A DNA stretch of 64,000 nucleotides from Mycolicibacterium sphagni (lineage in GTDB: Bacteria > Actinomycetota > Actinomycetes > Mycobacteriales > Mycobacteriaceae): contig NZ_VBSB01000007.1 in assembly GCF_013337765.1 (NCBI RefSeq), positions 62,001 to 126,000 of the forward strand. The letters are read 5' to 3'. The position numbers and the translations under genes are program-made. Below are positions 27,416-37,358 of this stretch, one piece after another (position 1 is the stretch's first letter; every line of letters starts with the position of its first letter). The notes under the pieces were generated by a model. That model was given only the letters and a program-made list of their open reading frames with translations. It made no database searches and was not told the DNA's origin.

Positions 27416-28489
27416 TCAGTCTCCGGTGCTGCGGACGTAGAGCAGCCGGTCGGTGGTTTCCAAGGCGTCGACGGTGGGGTCGTCGACCCGCAGCAGCTTG
27501 CCGTCGCGCATCACGCCCAGCACGATATCGGGCAGATGCCGCGGTGAGCCGCCGACCTCCTTGTGCTCGACCTCGCGCTCGGCGATCGCGAAACCGGCGT
27601 CCGGCGTCAGCAGGTCCTCGATCATCTCCACCACGCTCGGGGCGCTGGTGGCGATGCCGAGCAGCCGGCCCGCGGTCTCCGAGGACACCACCACCGAGTC
27701 GGCACCGGACTGGCGCAGCAGGTGCTGGTTCTCGGCTTCCCGGACCGACGCGATGATCTTGGCCTTGGGTGCCAGCTCACGCGCGGTCAGGGTGACCAGC
27801 ACCGCGGTCGGATCACTGTTGGTGGCGACGATGATCGAGTTGGCGTGCTGGGCGCCGGCCAGCCGCAGCACGTCGGACTTGTTGGCGTCACCGCGCACGG
27901 TGACCAGTCCGGCCGCGTTGGCGCGGTCGAGTGAGGCTTGGTCGGTGTCGACGACGACGATGTCGGCGGGTGCGACACCGTCACCGATCATCGCGGCCAC
28001 CGCCGTCCTGCCCTTCGTCCCGTAGCCGATGACGACGGTGTGGTTGCGCACGCTGTTCCTCCAACGCTGAATCTTGAGAGCCTGCCGCGACGCCGTGGTC
28101 AGGGTTTCGACGGTCGTACCGACCAACACGATCAGGAACGCCACCCGAAGTGGGGTGATGACCAGGACGTTGATCAGGCGCGCCTGCTCGGTGAACGGGG
28201 TGATGTCGCCGTAGCCGGTGGTCGACAGCGACACCGTGGCGTAGTACAGGCAGTCCAGGAAAGTCATCGACTCACCGCGCACGTCGCGATAGCCGTCGCG
28301 GTCGAGGTAGACGATGATCACCGCGGCGAACAGCGCGGTCAGGGCGTACAGAAGCCGGCGGGCGATGCGACGGCCCGGGCTGACGAACTTGTCCGGGATG
28401 TGCAGATAGTCGACGAGCGCACTGTCCGGCTTTGCTGCCAGGTTCTCGTCGATCGCCTCAAGCCTGCGCCGCAACCTACCCTTGGCCAC
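27416..28489 (-). CDS. Two-TM potassium channel with RCK domain
   Basis: A 357-residue channel protein. Two membrane segments (about 44-64 and 103-125) bracket a pore loop with the potassium filter TTGYGD (about 91-96). A cytoplasmic RCK/TrkA-N domain follows (NHTVVIGYGTKGRTAV, about 148-163, with an acidic residue VVVDTD ending the second strand), then a TrkA-C-like domain. It should gate potassium flux by ligand or nucleotide binding. It sits directly upstream of nudC; a link to NAD(H) sensing is conceivable but unproven. Confidence 0.9.
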   Translation of the reverse strand: MAKGRLRRRLEAIDENLAAKPDSALVDYLHIPDKFVSPGRRIARRLLYALTALFAAVIIVYLDRDGYRDVRGESMTFLDCLYYATVSLSTTGYGDITPFTEQARLINVLVITPLRVAFLIVLVGTTVETLTTASRQALKIQRWRNSVRNHTVVIGYGTKGRTAVAAMIGDGVAPADIVVVDTDQASLDRANAAGLVTVRGDANKSDVLRLAGAQHANSIIVATNSDPTAVLVTLTARELAPKAKIIASVREAENQHLLRQSGADSVVVSSETAGRLLGIATSAPSVVEMIEDLLTPDAGFAIAEREVEHKEVGGSPRHLPDIVLGVMRDGKLLRVDDPTVDALETTDRLLYVRSTGD

Positions 28490-28581
28490 GCGACTCCGTC
28501 ATCGTGCCCGACACCTCTCGCCCCAAGTTTTTCGGCCCCAGACCCTTCGCCCCAGCGCCACCACTCCAGCATTATGTACCC

Positions 28582-28992
28582 ATGCCGACGACGACTACCG
28601 AACTCGAACCCCAACGCAGCGCCAGCCAGCTGCCCGCCTACCGAGCCGCCCTGATGCTCATCGGGATCGGTGTCGGGCACTTCGCTGCCCCGAAGCCGTT
28701 CGACGACATCGTGCCCGCCGAACTACCCGGCGATGCCCGGTTCTACACCTACGCCTCCGGGGTTGCCGAGGTCGGTATCGGCGCCATGCTGCTGGTGCCG
28801 CGGACCCGCCGCGCGGGCGCGCTGGCCGCGATCCTGCTGTACCTGGCGGTGTTCCCGGCCAACGTGAACATGTGCCGGTTGTGGTGGAACAAGCCGTTAC
28901 CGATGAAGCTGGTCTCGCTCGCCCGGCTGCCCCTGCAGGTGCCGATGATCACCCAGGCACTGGCGATCAGGCGCAACGCTCCGCGCTACTAG
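28582..28992 (+). CDS. DoxX-family membrane protein
   Basis: A 136-residue protein with about four short membrane segments and the DoxX-type features FAAPKPFDDIVP and AVFPANVNMC. Family members are small membrane proteins linked to redox or thiosulfate metabolism; the substrate here is unknown. ATG 28582 (MPTTTTELEPQ) was chosen over longer frames that would overlap the divergent channel gene. Its 3' end overlaps the adnB 3' end by 26 bases. Confidence 0.8.
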   Translation: MPTTTTELEPQRSASQLPAYRAALMLIGIGVGHFAAPKPFDDIVPAELPGDARFYTYASGVAEVGIGAMLLVPRTRRAGALAAILLYLAVFPANVNMCRLWWNKPLPMKLVSLARLPLQVPMITQALAIRRNAPRY

Positions 28993-31900
28993 AGCGGGCC
29001 AGCAGCGCCACCAATTCATCTGGGCCGGAAAGGTTTTCCGGCCGCACGGTGACGCCTGCGCGCACGTAGTGGAACGCCGCGTGCACCTCGTCCTCGGGGC
29101 AGCCCCGCAGCGCAGCCCATGCGAGCCGGTACACCGCGAGCTGGACGGCGGCGTGCCGTTGGGCGCCTTCGTCTTTCGGCGGCTCGCCGGTCTTCCAGTC
29201 GACCACTGTCATGCCGCCGTCGGCGTCGGCGAACACCGCATCGATCCGGCCGCGGACCACGGTGTCGCCGATCGCCATCTCGAACGGCACCTCCACCTCG
29301 ACCGGGGTGCGCGCCGCCCACGGGGAGGTGGTGAACGCGTCTTGGAGAGCCGCGAGTTCCTTGGTGTCGCCGACGACGCCGTCCACGGCGCCGGGCAGGT
29401 CGTCGAGGTCGAACAATCGCTCGGCGCCGTAGAACCGCTGCACCCATTCGTGGAAGGCGGTACCCAGGATCGCGTGCGGGTCCGGGCGGGACGGCAGCCT
29501 TCTGGTCAGCCGGCGCAGCGCCGCCGGGTTGCGATCCAGCTCGACGAGCGCGCTGACCGACAGCTGGCCGGGTAGTTCGGCCGGCGGCGGCGCGGCAACG
29601 CGGGACCGTTCGGCCAGTAGCGCGTCGACGTCGGCGGCCCAGCCCTCGGGATCCTCGCCGGTGTCGGCAACCGCGCCGGCCAGTGCCGCCCGTACCAGTG
29701 CGGCCCCTTCTTCGACGTCGGCGCGGGCCCGGCCGAGCGGATCGGCGGGCCAGATTGCTTCATGAACGCTGTCGCGCAGCGGGTTTCGATCACCCTCGGC
29801 GGGTGGTGGGGCCCACTGCTCCACCTCGCCGCACGGCTCACCGGCTGCGGCCGCGTCATCGATGATGTCTTTGATCTCGCACAGGAAGTCCGAGGGCCCG
29901 CGCGGCTTGCTTTCGCTGACCCCCCAGTGATGACCCGAGAGCAGCAGGGTGTCCTCGGCTCTCGTGATCGCCACGTAGAGCAGCCTGCGCTCCTCGTCGA
30001 GCCGGCGCTGCTCGAGCTGATTGCGGTGCGCCATGATGTTGTCGGACAATGCTTTTCGGTCGTTGACTCCTCTCGTGTCGAGCACCGGCACCCCGTGCAG
30101 GCCTTCGGCCGCCCGGTCACCACGCAGCAGCGGCGGCAGTTCGGCGGGATCGGTCAGCCAGGTGCGCTTGGACGCCGTGGACGGAAAGACCCGCGCGGAC
30201 AGGTGCGGGACGGCCACTACCTGCCACTCCAGCCCTTTGGCAGAGTGCACGGTCAGCACCTGCACCCGCCCGGTGGCCACGCTGACTTCGGCGGGGGCCA
30301 GTCCGTTCTCCACGACCTCGGCCGCATCCAGGTAGGCCAGCAGACCCGTCACGCATGCGCGCGGGCGTCCCGCATAGTCGGCGACGACGTCGCCGAACCG
30401 GTCCAGGTGCTCGGCACCGGCCCATCCGGCGGCGACCGGCCGGGTGGCACGCACCTCGACGTCGACCCCGAGGGTGCGCCGCACTTCGCCGACGAGCTCG
30501 GTGACCGGATGCCCCAAAAGCGTTCTCAGTCTTGCCAGTTCGCTTGCCAAGTCAGTGATTCTTTGGTGACCCTCTTCGGAGTATGCGGCGGGCGGTCCCG
30601 GATCGGCCAGCGCGTCGGCCAGGCTCGCGGTGTCGGCATCAGGTGCGGCCGCCGCGATGATCTGCTCGGCGGTCGCGGTCGATGGCCGTGCTCCATCGAG
30701 TGTGACGGCGCGCCGCCACAGCGCGGCGAGGTCGGCCGCACCCAGCTGCCAGCGCGGGCCGGTCAACACCCGCATGGCCGCCGCGCCGGCGGCCGGGTCG
30801 GCGACGAGCCGCACCATCGCCACCACGTCGGCGACTTCGGGGATCGACAGCAGCCCGGCCAGCCCGACGACTTCCACCGGAATGCCGCGGCTAGCGAGTG
30901 CCTCGGCGATCGGACCGGCGTCGGCGTTGCGGCGCACCAGCACTGCCGCGGTCGGCGGCTGGTCGGATGCGGCCGCATAGCGCTCGGCGATGTGGTCGGC
31001 GATCCACTCCCGCTCGGTGGCCACGTCAGTGAGCAACGCGCAGCGCACCGTGCCCGCCTCGGCGCCGGGGCGCGCCCGCAGGGCTCGCACCGCCACCGAG
31101 CGGCGGCGGGCTTCGGCCGAGACGGCGTTGGCGATGTGCAGTGTGCTGGGCGGGTTGCGCCAGCTGGTCCGCAGCTCGAGGGTGGGCGCCGGCGAGCCGT
31201 CGGGGCGCGGGAAGTCGGTGGTGAAGCGCGGCAGGTTGGTCGCGGACGCCCCGCGCCAGCCGTAGATGGACTGGATCGGGTCGCCGACCGCGGTGAGCGC
31301 CAGGCCCTCGTCGGCGCCCGCACCGAACAGCGACGACAGCGCGATCCGCTGGGCGTGCCCGGTGTCCTGGTACTCGTCGAGCAGGACGACCCGGAATCGC
31401 TCGCGCAACTGCTCCCCCACCTGCGGGCAGGACGACGCCAGCCGCGCCGCCGCCGACATCTGCGAGCCGAAGTCCATCACCTTGTCGGCACGCATCCGGG
31501 CATGCAGCGCGTCGATGAGAGGTACCAGCGCGGTGCGTTCGGTCTGGGTGGCCAGCATGCTCAGCAGCCACTGACTGGGTCCGCGGTCACGCTGGTAGCG
31601 CCCGGCCGGCAGGTGGTGCACCAGACGGTCGAGTTCGAGGTGGGTGTCCAGCAGCTGGCTGGTGTCGACCAGGTGCTCGGCCAGGTCGCCGGACAGCCGC
31701 AGCACCATCGCGGTGACGCCTGCGGGATCCTTCGCGGTGTCCAGCGGGCCGGGGTAACTGCTGACGACCTCGAAAGCCAGCTGCCACAACTCGGTTTCGC
31801 TCAACAGCCGGGCGTCGGGCTCCACCGGGAGCAGCGGTCCGAACTCGCGCAGCAGCGCACCCGCGAACGCGTGATACGTGCCGACCGTCGGCGCGCCCTG

Positions 31901-32191
31901 CTGGGTGCTGCCGCCCAGATGGCCGGCCAGGCGGGCCAGCCGAGACCGCACCCGGCGCAGCAGCTGCCCGGACGCCTTGCGGGTGAAGGTCAGCCCGAGA
32001 ACCTGCCCCGGGTCGGCGAATCCGTTGGCCACCAACCACACCACGCGCGCGGCCATGGTCTCGGTCTTGCCGGCACCGGCCCCGGCGATGACGACCAACG
32101 GCCCGGGCGGGGCGGCGATGACAGCGGCCTGCTCGTCGGTCGGTGTCGGAAGACCTAGGGCGACAGCGAGTTCGGTTGGGCTGTAGGTCAT
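28967..32191 (-). CDS. adnB: AdnB, helicase-nuclease subunit of the AdnAB end-resection complex
   Basis: A 1074-residue UvrD-like motor fused to a RecB-type nuclease. Motor motifs: GAGAGKTET (about 34-42), LLDEYQDTGHAQR, GDPIQSIYGWRGA, TVHSAKGLEWQVV. The C-terminal nuclease has GRIDAVFADADGG and VVDWKTGEPP then QLAVYRLAW. With AdnA it unwinds and trims double-strand breaks in mycobacteria, the role RecBCD plays elsewhere. ATG 32191 overlaps the adnA stop (ATGA), so translation is coupled. The longer frame to 32326 is an adnA shadow. Confidence 0.95.
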   Translation of the reverse strand: MTYSPTELAVALGLPTPTDEQAAVIAAPPGPLVVIAGAGAGKTETMAARVVWLVANGFADPGQVLGLTFTRKASGQLLRRVRSRLARLAGHLGGSTQQGAPTVGTYHAFAGALLREFGPLLPVEPDARLLSETELWQLAFEVVSSYPGPLDTAKDPAGVTAMVLRLSGDLAEHLVDTSQLLDTHLELDRLVHHLPAGRYQRDRGPSQWLLSMLATQTERTALVPLIDALHARMRADKVMDFGSQMSAAARLASSCPQVGEQLRERFRVVLLDEYQDTGHAQRIALSSLFGAGADEGLALTAVGDPIQSIYGWRGASATNLPRFTTDFPRPDGSPAPTLELRTSWRNPPSTLHIANAVSAEARRRSVAVRALRARPGAEAGTVRCALLTDVATEREWIADHIAERYAAASDQPPTAAVLVRRNADAGPIAEALASRGIPVEVVGLAGLLSIPEVADVVAMVRLVADPAAGAAAMRVLTGPRWQLGAADLAALWRRAVTLDGARPSTATAEQIIAAAAPDADTASLADALADPGPPAAYSEEGHQRITDLASELARLRTLLGHPVTELVGEVRRTLGVDVEVRATRPVAAGWAGAEHLDRFGDVVADYAGRPRACVTGLLAYLDAAEVVENGLAPAEVSVATGRVQVLTVHSAKGLEWQVVAVPHLSARVFPSTASKRTWLTDPAELPPLLRGDRAAEGLHGVPVLDTRGVNDRKALSDNIMAHRNQLEQRRLDEERRLLYVAITRAEDTLLLSGHHWGVSESKPRGPSDFLCEIKDIIDDAAAAGEPCGEVEQWAPPPAEGDRNPLRDSVHEAIWPADPLGRARADVEEGAALVRAALAGAVADTGEDPEGWAADVDALLAERSRVAAPPPAELPGQLSVSALVELDRNPAALRRLTRRLPSRPDPHAILGTAFHEWVQRFYGAERLFDLDDLPGAVDGVVGDTKELAALQDAFTTSPWAARTPVEVEVPFEMAIGDTVVRGRIDAVFADADGGMTVVDWKTGEPPKDEGAQRHAAVQLAVYRLAWAALRGCPEDEVHAAFHYVRAGVTVRPENLSGPDELVALLARSSSAERCA

Positions 32192-35100
32192 GACGGCTCC
32201 GTTCGCGGCGCGGTGTGCGCGGGGCAGGCTGCACGCATCGGGCAGTGGGTGCAGCCGTCGTTGACGCGGGCGAGGAACTGCGGCCCCGCGGTCGCGGCGG
32301 CGGCCTGCTGCACGGTCTGGCGCCATTCGCCCTCGGCGTCCGGGGTCAGTGGGGGCTGCTCACGCTCCGTGGCGCCCGACGCGTTCGGCTTGGCGACGTA
32401 CACCAGTCGCCCGCCGCCGGGGCGATCGCCGTCGGCGAGCGCCCCGCCGGCGACGGCCAGCTGGTAGAGCCCGAGCTGGGCATGCCGCTGCGCCTCATCC
32501 TTGGTCACCGGACTCTTGCCGGTCTTGACGTCGACGATCACCAGACGGCCCTCGGCATCACGCTCGAGCCGGTCGACCCGCCCACGCACCCGCACTCCGG
32601 GGCCATCCCCGTCGGGGGCCGCGATCACCCCGTCGACGTCGATCTCGGTGCCGATCTCGGTCAGCTCGTGGCGGGTGGCCGATCGCCACGCCACGAACGC
32701 CGCGAGCATGGCCCGGTGTCGGTCCAGCTCGTTGTCGGCATACCACGGCGAGTCGAATGGCAGTGTGCTCCAGAGTGTTTCCAGCTGGGCGAACAGCTGC
32801 TCCGCGCTGCTCGCCGATTCGGCGAGCAGCGCGTGGACCACCGAGCCGAGGGTCGACCGCAGGTCGCGACAGTCGGACCCGCCGTGCCGTTCGGCCAGCC
32901 AACGCAGCGGGCAGTCGGTCAGCGTCTGAAGCGTCGACGGGCTGAGCGTGACCGTGTGCTCGTCACCGCTCCACAGCGGCGCGCACGTGCTGACGGTGGT
33001 CATGCCGTACCACTGCGCAGGGTCGGCACCGGGCACGCCGTCGGCCGCAAGGCGCGCCAATTGCTGTGCAGCCGTGGCACGTTCACCGTCGGTGACCGTG
33101 CCCGCAGGCGCGCACACCACCGCGCGCAGCCGGCCGACGACCGCCGCCGGTGCGAGCACCGGCGGCGGGGCGGCCGGCACTGCGGGCGCGGCGGTGTCCC
33201 CGCATGCATACTCCGCGAGCTCAGCGACAAACGGCGACGGCAGCGCAGCGTCGTCGCCGTTGTCGCTGTCGACGGCGGTGATCAACAGCCCACGCCGCGC
33301 GCGGCCCATCGCGGCGATGAGCAGCCTGCGCTCCTCGGCCAGCAGCGGAGCCCGCGCCGACACGTCATCACCCAGGCCGTCGAGCACGTCGAGCAACCGC
33401 TGGGTGCCCAACACCCCACCTCGCGGTGTGGTGTTGGGCCACAAACCGTCCTGCAGTCCGGCGATGATCACCAGGTCCCAGTCCCGGTCCAGTGCCGCGT
33501 GCGGGCTGAGCACGGCCACCGTCTCGACAGCCGACCAGCCATCGGAGCTGACCGGTGGGAGTTGCAGGCCCGCAACATGATCGAGCAGTCCGGGTAGTGA
33601 CGCGCCGGTGGTGCGGGAGACGTAGTCGTCGGCGATGTCGAACAGCGCGGTGACGGCCTCCAGGTTGCGGTCGGCCAGTGCTCCCTCGGTGCCGCCGCGC
33701 TCGGCCACCGACAGCCAGCGCCGCTGCAATCCGCTGCGCTCCCAGGCCTGCCACAGGGTGTAGCGGGGGTCGCGGTGCTGCCGGTGCCCGCGGCCGGCCG
33801 CCGTCAGCACCGCACGCACCCGGTTGACCGGGCGGGCCAGCGTCGCGGGCAGGTCGGCCCGGCCGGTGGTGAGTGCCGTGACGAGTTGGTCACCGAAATC
33901 ACCGGAGCCGTTGCGGCGCAATGCCCGACGCAGCTGGCGCAATGTCACCGGGTCGACCCGGCCGATCGGCCCGGTCAGCAGCGACACCGCCTGGTCGCGG
34001 TCGAGGCCGTTGGCGGTCGCGGCCAGCACCAGCAAGAGCGCTTGTGCCGCGGGCTGATCGGCGACCGGACCGGCCAGTTGCGCCGCGGCGACCGGGACAC
34101 CGGCACCGGCGAGCGCCCTGGGCAGCGCTGCGACGGCCGAGGGTGAGCGGACGATGACGGCCAGCTGCGACCACGGCACCCCGTCGACGAGGTGCGCGCG
34201 GCGCAGGGTGTCGGCGATCAGCGCCGCCTCGGCGTGCGCCGAGCTCGCCACCCGCACGCGCACCGATCCGTCGTCATCGGTACTGCCGTCCAGGCTGCGC
34301 CACGCACTGTTGCCCGGCAGCCCGGCGGCGATTCCGCTGATCGCACGGGCCACCGCGGGCGCGCACCGGTGTGAGCGGCTCAATTCGACCACCGGGGTGT
34401 CGGCGGCAGTCAGCACAGCCGGGTCGGCACCGCGGAAGCCGAACACCGCCTGATTGGGATCACCAGCCAGCAGCGTCAGCTCCGCACCGGCGGCCAGCGC
34501 CCGGACCAGCCGGGCGGCCTGCGGATCGAGGTGCTGAGCGTCGTCGACGAGCAGCAGCCGGATCCGCGCCCGTTCGGCCGCCAGCAGCTCGGCGTCGGCG
34601 GCCAGCGCCTCCAGCGCAGCACCCACCAGTTCGGCCGCGCCGAGCGCAGGCACCGTCGCCTGCGGCGCGGCGGTGCCGACGGCCGCGCGCAGCAGCATCA
34701 CCTGCTCGTACTGCTGGGCGAACCGGCCCGCGGCCGCCCACTCGGGCCGCCCGGACAGCCGGCCGATGCGCTGCAGCTGCAGCGGGTCCACCCCGCGTTC
34801 GGCGCAGCGGGCCAGCAGATCACGCAGTTCGGTGGCGAAACCGGCGGTCGTCAGCGCGGGCCGCAGCACGTGTGGCCAGCGGGATGCCGACGCATCGCCG
34901 TCCTCGAGATCGCCGGCGAGCAGTTCGCGGATGATGCCGTCCTGCTCGGCCCCGGTGACCAGGCGCGGCGGCGGATCACCCGCCCGGGCCGCGGCCTGCC
35001 GTAGCACCGCGAACGCGTAACTGTGCACCGACCGGACCAGCGGTTCGCGCACCACCGCGCGGCACGGCTCGGCCGAGCGGGCGGCGAGCAGCTCGGCGGT

Positions 35101-35319
35101 GAGCGCGCTGCGGGTGACGGCCGCCAGCCGGCCCGAACCCGTCAGCAGCAGAACCGATTCCGGGTCGGTCCCGGCGGCGATGTGCGCGGCGGCGGCAGCC
35201 ACCAGCAGGCTGGTCTTCCCCGTGCCGGGCCCACCGACGACGCGGACCGTGCCACGCAGCCCCGGGCGCAGCACATCGGCCGGCTCGGTCACCTCGGCAA
35301 CAAGCACGGGCGTCGTCAT
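32188..35319 (-). CDS. adnA: AdnA, helicase-nuclease subunit of the AdnAB end-resection complex
   Basis: A 1043-residue partner of AdnB. The N-terminus has GGPGTGKTS (about 30-38) and later LLVDDAQHLDPQ and AGDPNQAVFGFRG. The C-terminus is a RecB-type nuclease (GRVDRLERDAEG, IVDVKTGKSP, QLGLYQLAV) with a Cys cluster (CTHCPMRAAC plus an earlier CPLRWL) for an Fe-S staple as in AddB-type nucleases. The motor motif normally DExx is DDAQ here, in line with the weaker AdnA motor. ATG 35319 was chosen; the frame to 35367 adds 16 unrelated residues. Confidence 0.95.
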   Translation of the reverse strand: MTTPVLVAEVTEPADVLRPGLRGTVRVVGGPGTGKTSLLVAAAAAHIAAGTDPESVLLLTGSGRLAAVTRSALTAELLAARSAEPCRAVVREPLVRSVHSYAFAVLRQAAARAGDPPPRLVTGAEQDGIIRELLAGDLEDGDASASRWPHVLRPALTTAGFATELRDLLARCAERGVDPLQLQRIGRLSGRPEWAAAGRFAQQYEQVMLLRAAVGTAAPQATVPALGAAELVGAALEALAADAELLAAERARIRLLLVDDAQHLDPQAARLVRALAAGAELTLLAGDPNQAVFGFRGADPAVLTAADTPVVELSRSHRCAPAVARAISGIAAGLPGNSAWRSLDGSTDDDGSVRVRVASSAHAEAALIADTLRRAHLVDGVPWSQLAVIVRSPSAVAALPRALAGAGVPVAAAQLAGPVADQPAAQALLLVLAATANGLDRDQAVSLLTGPIGRVDPVTLRQLRRALRRNGSGDFGDQLVTALTTGRADLPATLARPVNRVRAVLTAAGRGHRQHRDPRYTLWQAWERSGLQRRWLSVAERGGTEGALADRNLEAVTALFDIADDYVSRTTGASLPGLLDHVAGLQLPPVSSDGWSAVETVAVLSPHAALDRDWDLVIIAGLQDGLWPNTTPRGGVLGTQRLLDVLDGLGDDVSARAPLLAEERRLLIAAMGRARRGLLITAVDSDNGDDAALPSPFVAELAEYACGDTAAPAVPAAPPPVLAPAAVVGRLRAVVCAPAGTVTDGERATAAQQLARLAADGVPGADPAQWYGMTTVSTCAPLWSGDEHTVTLSPSTLQTLTDCPLRWLAERHGGSDCRDLRSTLGSVVHALLAESASSAEQLFAQLETLWSTLPFDSPWYADNELDRHRAMLAAFVAWRSATRHELTEIGTEIDVDGVIAAPDGDGPGVRVRGRVDRLERDAEGRLVIVDVKTGKSPVTKDEAQRHAQLGLYQLAVAGGALADGDRPGGGRLVYVAKPNASGATEREQPPLTPDAEGEWRQTVQQAAAATAGPQFLARVNDGCTHCPMRAACPAHTAPRTEPS

Positions 35320-35365
35320 GCAGACATGCCACCATGCACCCCCGACAAGTTTTAGGGGTGGCAGC

Positions 35366-36163
35366 ATGATCTCCGTGACCCACGCGCTTCACGTCCACCG
35401 CTTCGGCCCCGCCGGACCCATTCAGGTGCTGGCCATCCACGGCCTGACCGGCCACGGCTACCGCTGGCGCAGGCTGGCAGAAGGCCACCTGCCCGAAATC
35501 GCGGTGGCCGCACCCGATCTGATCGGGCACGGCCGCTCGTCGTACTCGGCGCCGTGGACGATCGAGGCGAATATCGCCGCGTTGGCCACATTGATCGAGA
35601 ACGACGCCGACGGCCCAGTCCTGGTGGTGGGGCACTCCTTCGGCGGCGCGGTCGCGCTGAATCTGGCCGCGGCATGCCCCGATCTGGTCTCGGGGCTGGT
35701 GCTACTGGATCCGGCGATCGGCCTCGACGGGGAGTGGATGCACGAGATCTCCGAATCCATGCTGGCATCACCGGACTACCCCGACCGGGATGAGGCTCGC
35801 ACCGAGAAGTTCACCGGCTCGTGGGCCGATGTCGATCCGGTCGAGCTCGACGAGGATCTCGACGAGCATCTGATCGCGCTGCCGAATGGCCGCTTCGGCT
35901 GGCGGATCTGCGTGCCCGCGATGATGTCCTACTGGAGCGAGTTGGCCCGCGATATCGTGCTGCCGCGCACCGGAACTCCGACAACCCTGGTCCGGGCGCA
36001 ATGGACGGACCCGCCGTACGTCAGCGAAGAACTGCTCGACGGCCTGTCGGACCGGCTCGGCGCGGACTTCACCCTGGTCGACGTCGCCTGCCAGCACATG
36101 GTGCCCAATGCCAAGCCCGAGGAGACCGCCAAGGTCATCCGGGACCTGCTCCAGGCGCGCTAG
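35366..36163 (+). CDS. lipV: Alpha/beta hydrolase, LipV-like esterase
   Basis: A 265-residue alpha/beta-fold hydrolase. The nucleophile elbow is GHSFGGAVAL (Ser about 92), the oxyanion region AIHGLTGHGYRW, the acid in LLDPAIG or later, and the catalytic His in CQHMVPNAKP near the C-terminus. Substrate is unknown; LipV-type enzymes cleave short to medium acyl esters. ATG 35366 is 47 bases from the divergent adnA start. The downstream alkyltransferase-like gene follows within three bases, so they form an operon. Confidence 0.88.
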   Translation: MISVTHALHVHRFGPAGPIQVLAIHGLTGHGYRWRRLAEGHLPEIAVAAPDLIGHGRSSYSAPWTIEANIAALATLIENDADGPVLVVGHSFGGAVALNLAAACPDLVSGLVLLDPAIGLDGEWMHEISESMLASPDYPDRDEARTEKFTGSWADVDPVELDEDLDEHLIALPNGRFGWRICVPAMMSYWSELARDIVLPRTGTPTTLVRAQWTDPPYVSEELLDGLSDRLGADFTLVDVACQHMVPNAKPEETAKVIRDLLQAR

Positions 36164-36165
36164 CG

Positions 36166-36462
36166 ATGGCCGCGGTCACCGACGAGCAGGTCGAGCTGGT
36201 ACGCAGGCTGGTGGCGTCGATACCCGCGGGCCGAGTCGCCACCTACGGCGACATCGCCTCGGCCGCATGCCTTTCCAGCCCGCGCATCGTCGGCTGGATC
36301 ATGCGCACCGATTCCTCGGGCCTACCGTGGCATCGGGTGATCACCGCATCCGCCCGCCCGGCCGCTCACCTCGTGACGCGTCAACTGGAGCTGCTTCGGG
36401 CCGAAGGCGTGCTGGCCAACGACGGCCGGGTGAATCTGGCGCAAGCCCGTCACGAGTTCTAG
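36166..36462 (+). CDS. Alkyltransferase-like (ATL) DNA-repair protein
   Basis: A 98-residue protein of the O6-alkylguanine DNA methyltransferase fold: RVATYGDIASAA, the helix-turn-helix SPRIVGWIMRTD and the active-site loop LPWHRVI. The catalytic Cys of the PCHRV motif is Trp here, so it cannot remove alkyl groups; ATL proteins bind O6-alkylguanine and hand it to nucleotide excision repair. It begins three bases after the lipV stop and its stop shares CTAG with the next, convergent gene. Confidence 0.88.
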   Translation: MAAVTDEQVELVRRLVASIPAGRVATYGDIASAACLSSPRIVGWIMRTDSSGLPWHRVITASARPAAHLVTRQLELLRAEGVLANDGRVNLAQARHEF

Positions 36463-37313
36463 AGAACCAGCCTGATCAACGCGGCGGTGCGGGCCAAACC
36501 GGGGAACGCAGCCGCCGTCGAACGCGGATGCAGGGCGTGCACCGCCAGCCGGAACATCAAGGCGCGCAACAACATCTGCGGCCACTCCGGCAGCGCATCC
36601 CACCGCTCGATCAGGCCGTCGTCGGCCTCGCCCCACGCAAGCGCGTCGACGACGACCACCCCGGCCGCCCACGACGCCGGCCGCCAGTACGGGGTGATGT
36701 CGGTGATGCCCGGCGCGGCCGTCCCGGCGAACAGGACGGTGCCGTACAGGTCCCCGTGCACCAGTTGATTGGGGCTCTTGGTCGGCTTGCGTAACCCGGC
36801 CAGCTGATTGATCAGGTCCACCGACCGCTCGCCGTCGGCCGTGCCGGGTGCCACCACCGCGCCGGGCGGCAGCGAGTGCAGCGGACGCTCCTCCCAGGCC
36901 GCGCGATCGGCGGCGATGAACACGTCGACATCGCTCCACGGCGCCACCGGCGCCTGGGTCAGGAACCGCGGGCGCTCCAGCTTGGCGGTGGCCTCATGCA
37001 GGCGCACACCGGCCGAGACGACCTCGTCGTGGCGGGGTTCGGGAGTACCGGCGACGAATGTGTCTGCCCGCCAACCCGACACCACATAGCGGCCGTCAGT
37101 CGAGCGCACCGGCCGGGCCAGCCGGACCCCGTCGATGAACAACGTCTCGCGGGCCTTCGCCGACCAGGCAGCCCTGGCGTGGTCGGCGATCACCGACAGC
37201 ACTACCTCGCCGCACTTGAAGCCGCCCTCCCAACCCGCACCGAGCGGTTCGGGATCCTGGCCTTTCAGACCGAACGTCGCCAGGACATGATCAGGCGGGC
37301 GCTCATCAGTCAC
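36459..37313 (-). CDS. Kinase-fold conserved protein (TIGR02569-like)
   Basis: A 284-residue protein with features of an aminoglycoside-phosphotransferase-like fold: a glycine-containing start (LGAGWEGGFKCG), a catalytic-type loop NQLVHGDLYGTVLF (about 180-193) and DITPYWRPASWAAGVVVVDALAWG. HGDLYGTVLF lacks the Asn normally found after HGD, so kinase activity is doubtful. It is an actinobacterial family of unknown role. Start is GTG 37313 (VTDERPPDHVLATF) or GTG 37322; the first gives the usual N-terminus. Confidence 0.8.
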   Translation of the reverse strand: MTDERPPDHVLATFGLKGQDPEPLGAGWEGGFKCGEVVLSVIADHARAAWSAKARETLFIDGVRLARPVRSTDGRYVVSGWRADTFVAGTPEPRHDEVVSAGVRLHEATAKLERPRFLTQAPVAPWSDVDVFIAADRAAWEERPLHSLPPGAVVAPGTADGERSVDLINQLAGLRKPTKSPNQLVHGDLYGTVLFAGTAAPGITDITPYWRPASWAAGVVVVDALAWGEADDGLIERWDALPEWPQMLLRALMFRLAVHALHPRSTAAAFPGLARTAALIRLVL

Positions 37314-37358
37314 CCCGTCCACCCCGACAGCCTAAGTTGTCGGGACGCAATGTAGCTG

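Noticed and set aside
29762..32158. A 798-residue plus-strand frame opposite adnB
   Set aside because: It mirrors the adnB coding sequence and has a Gly/Arg/His-rich composition without motifs.
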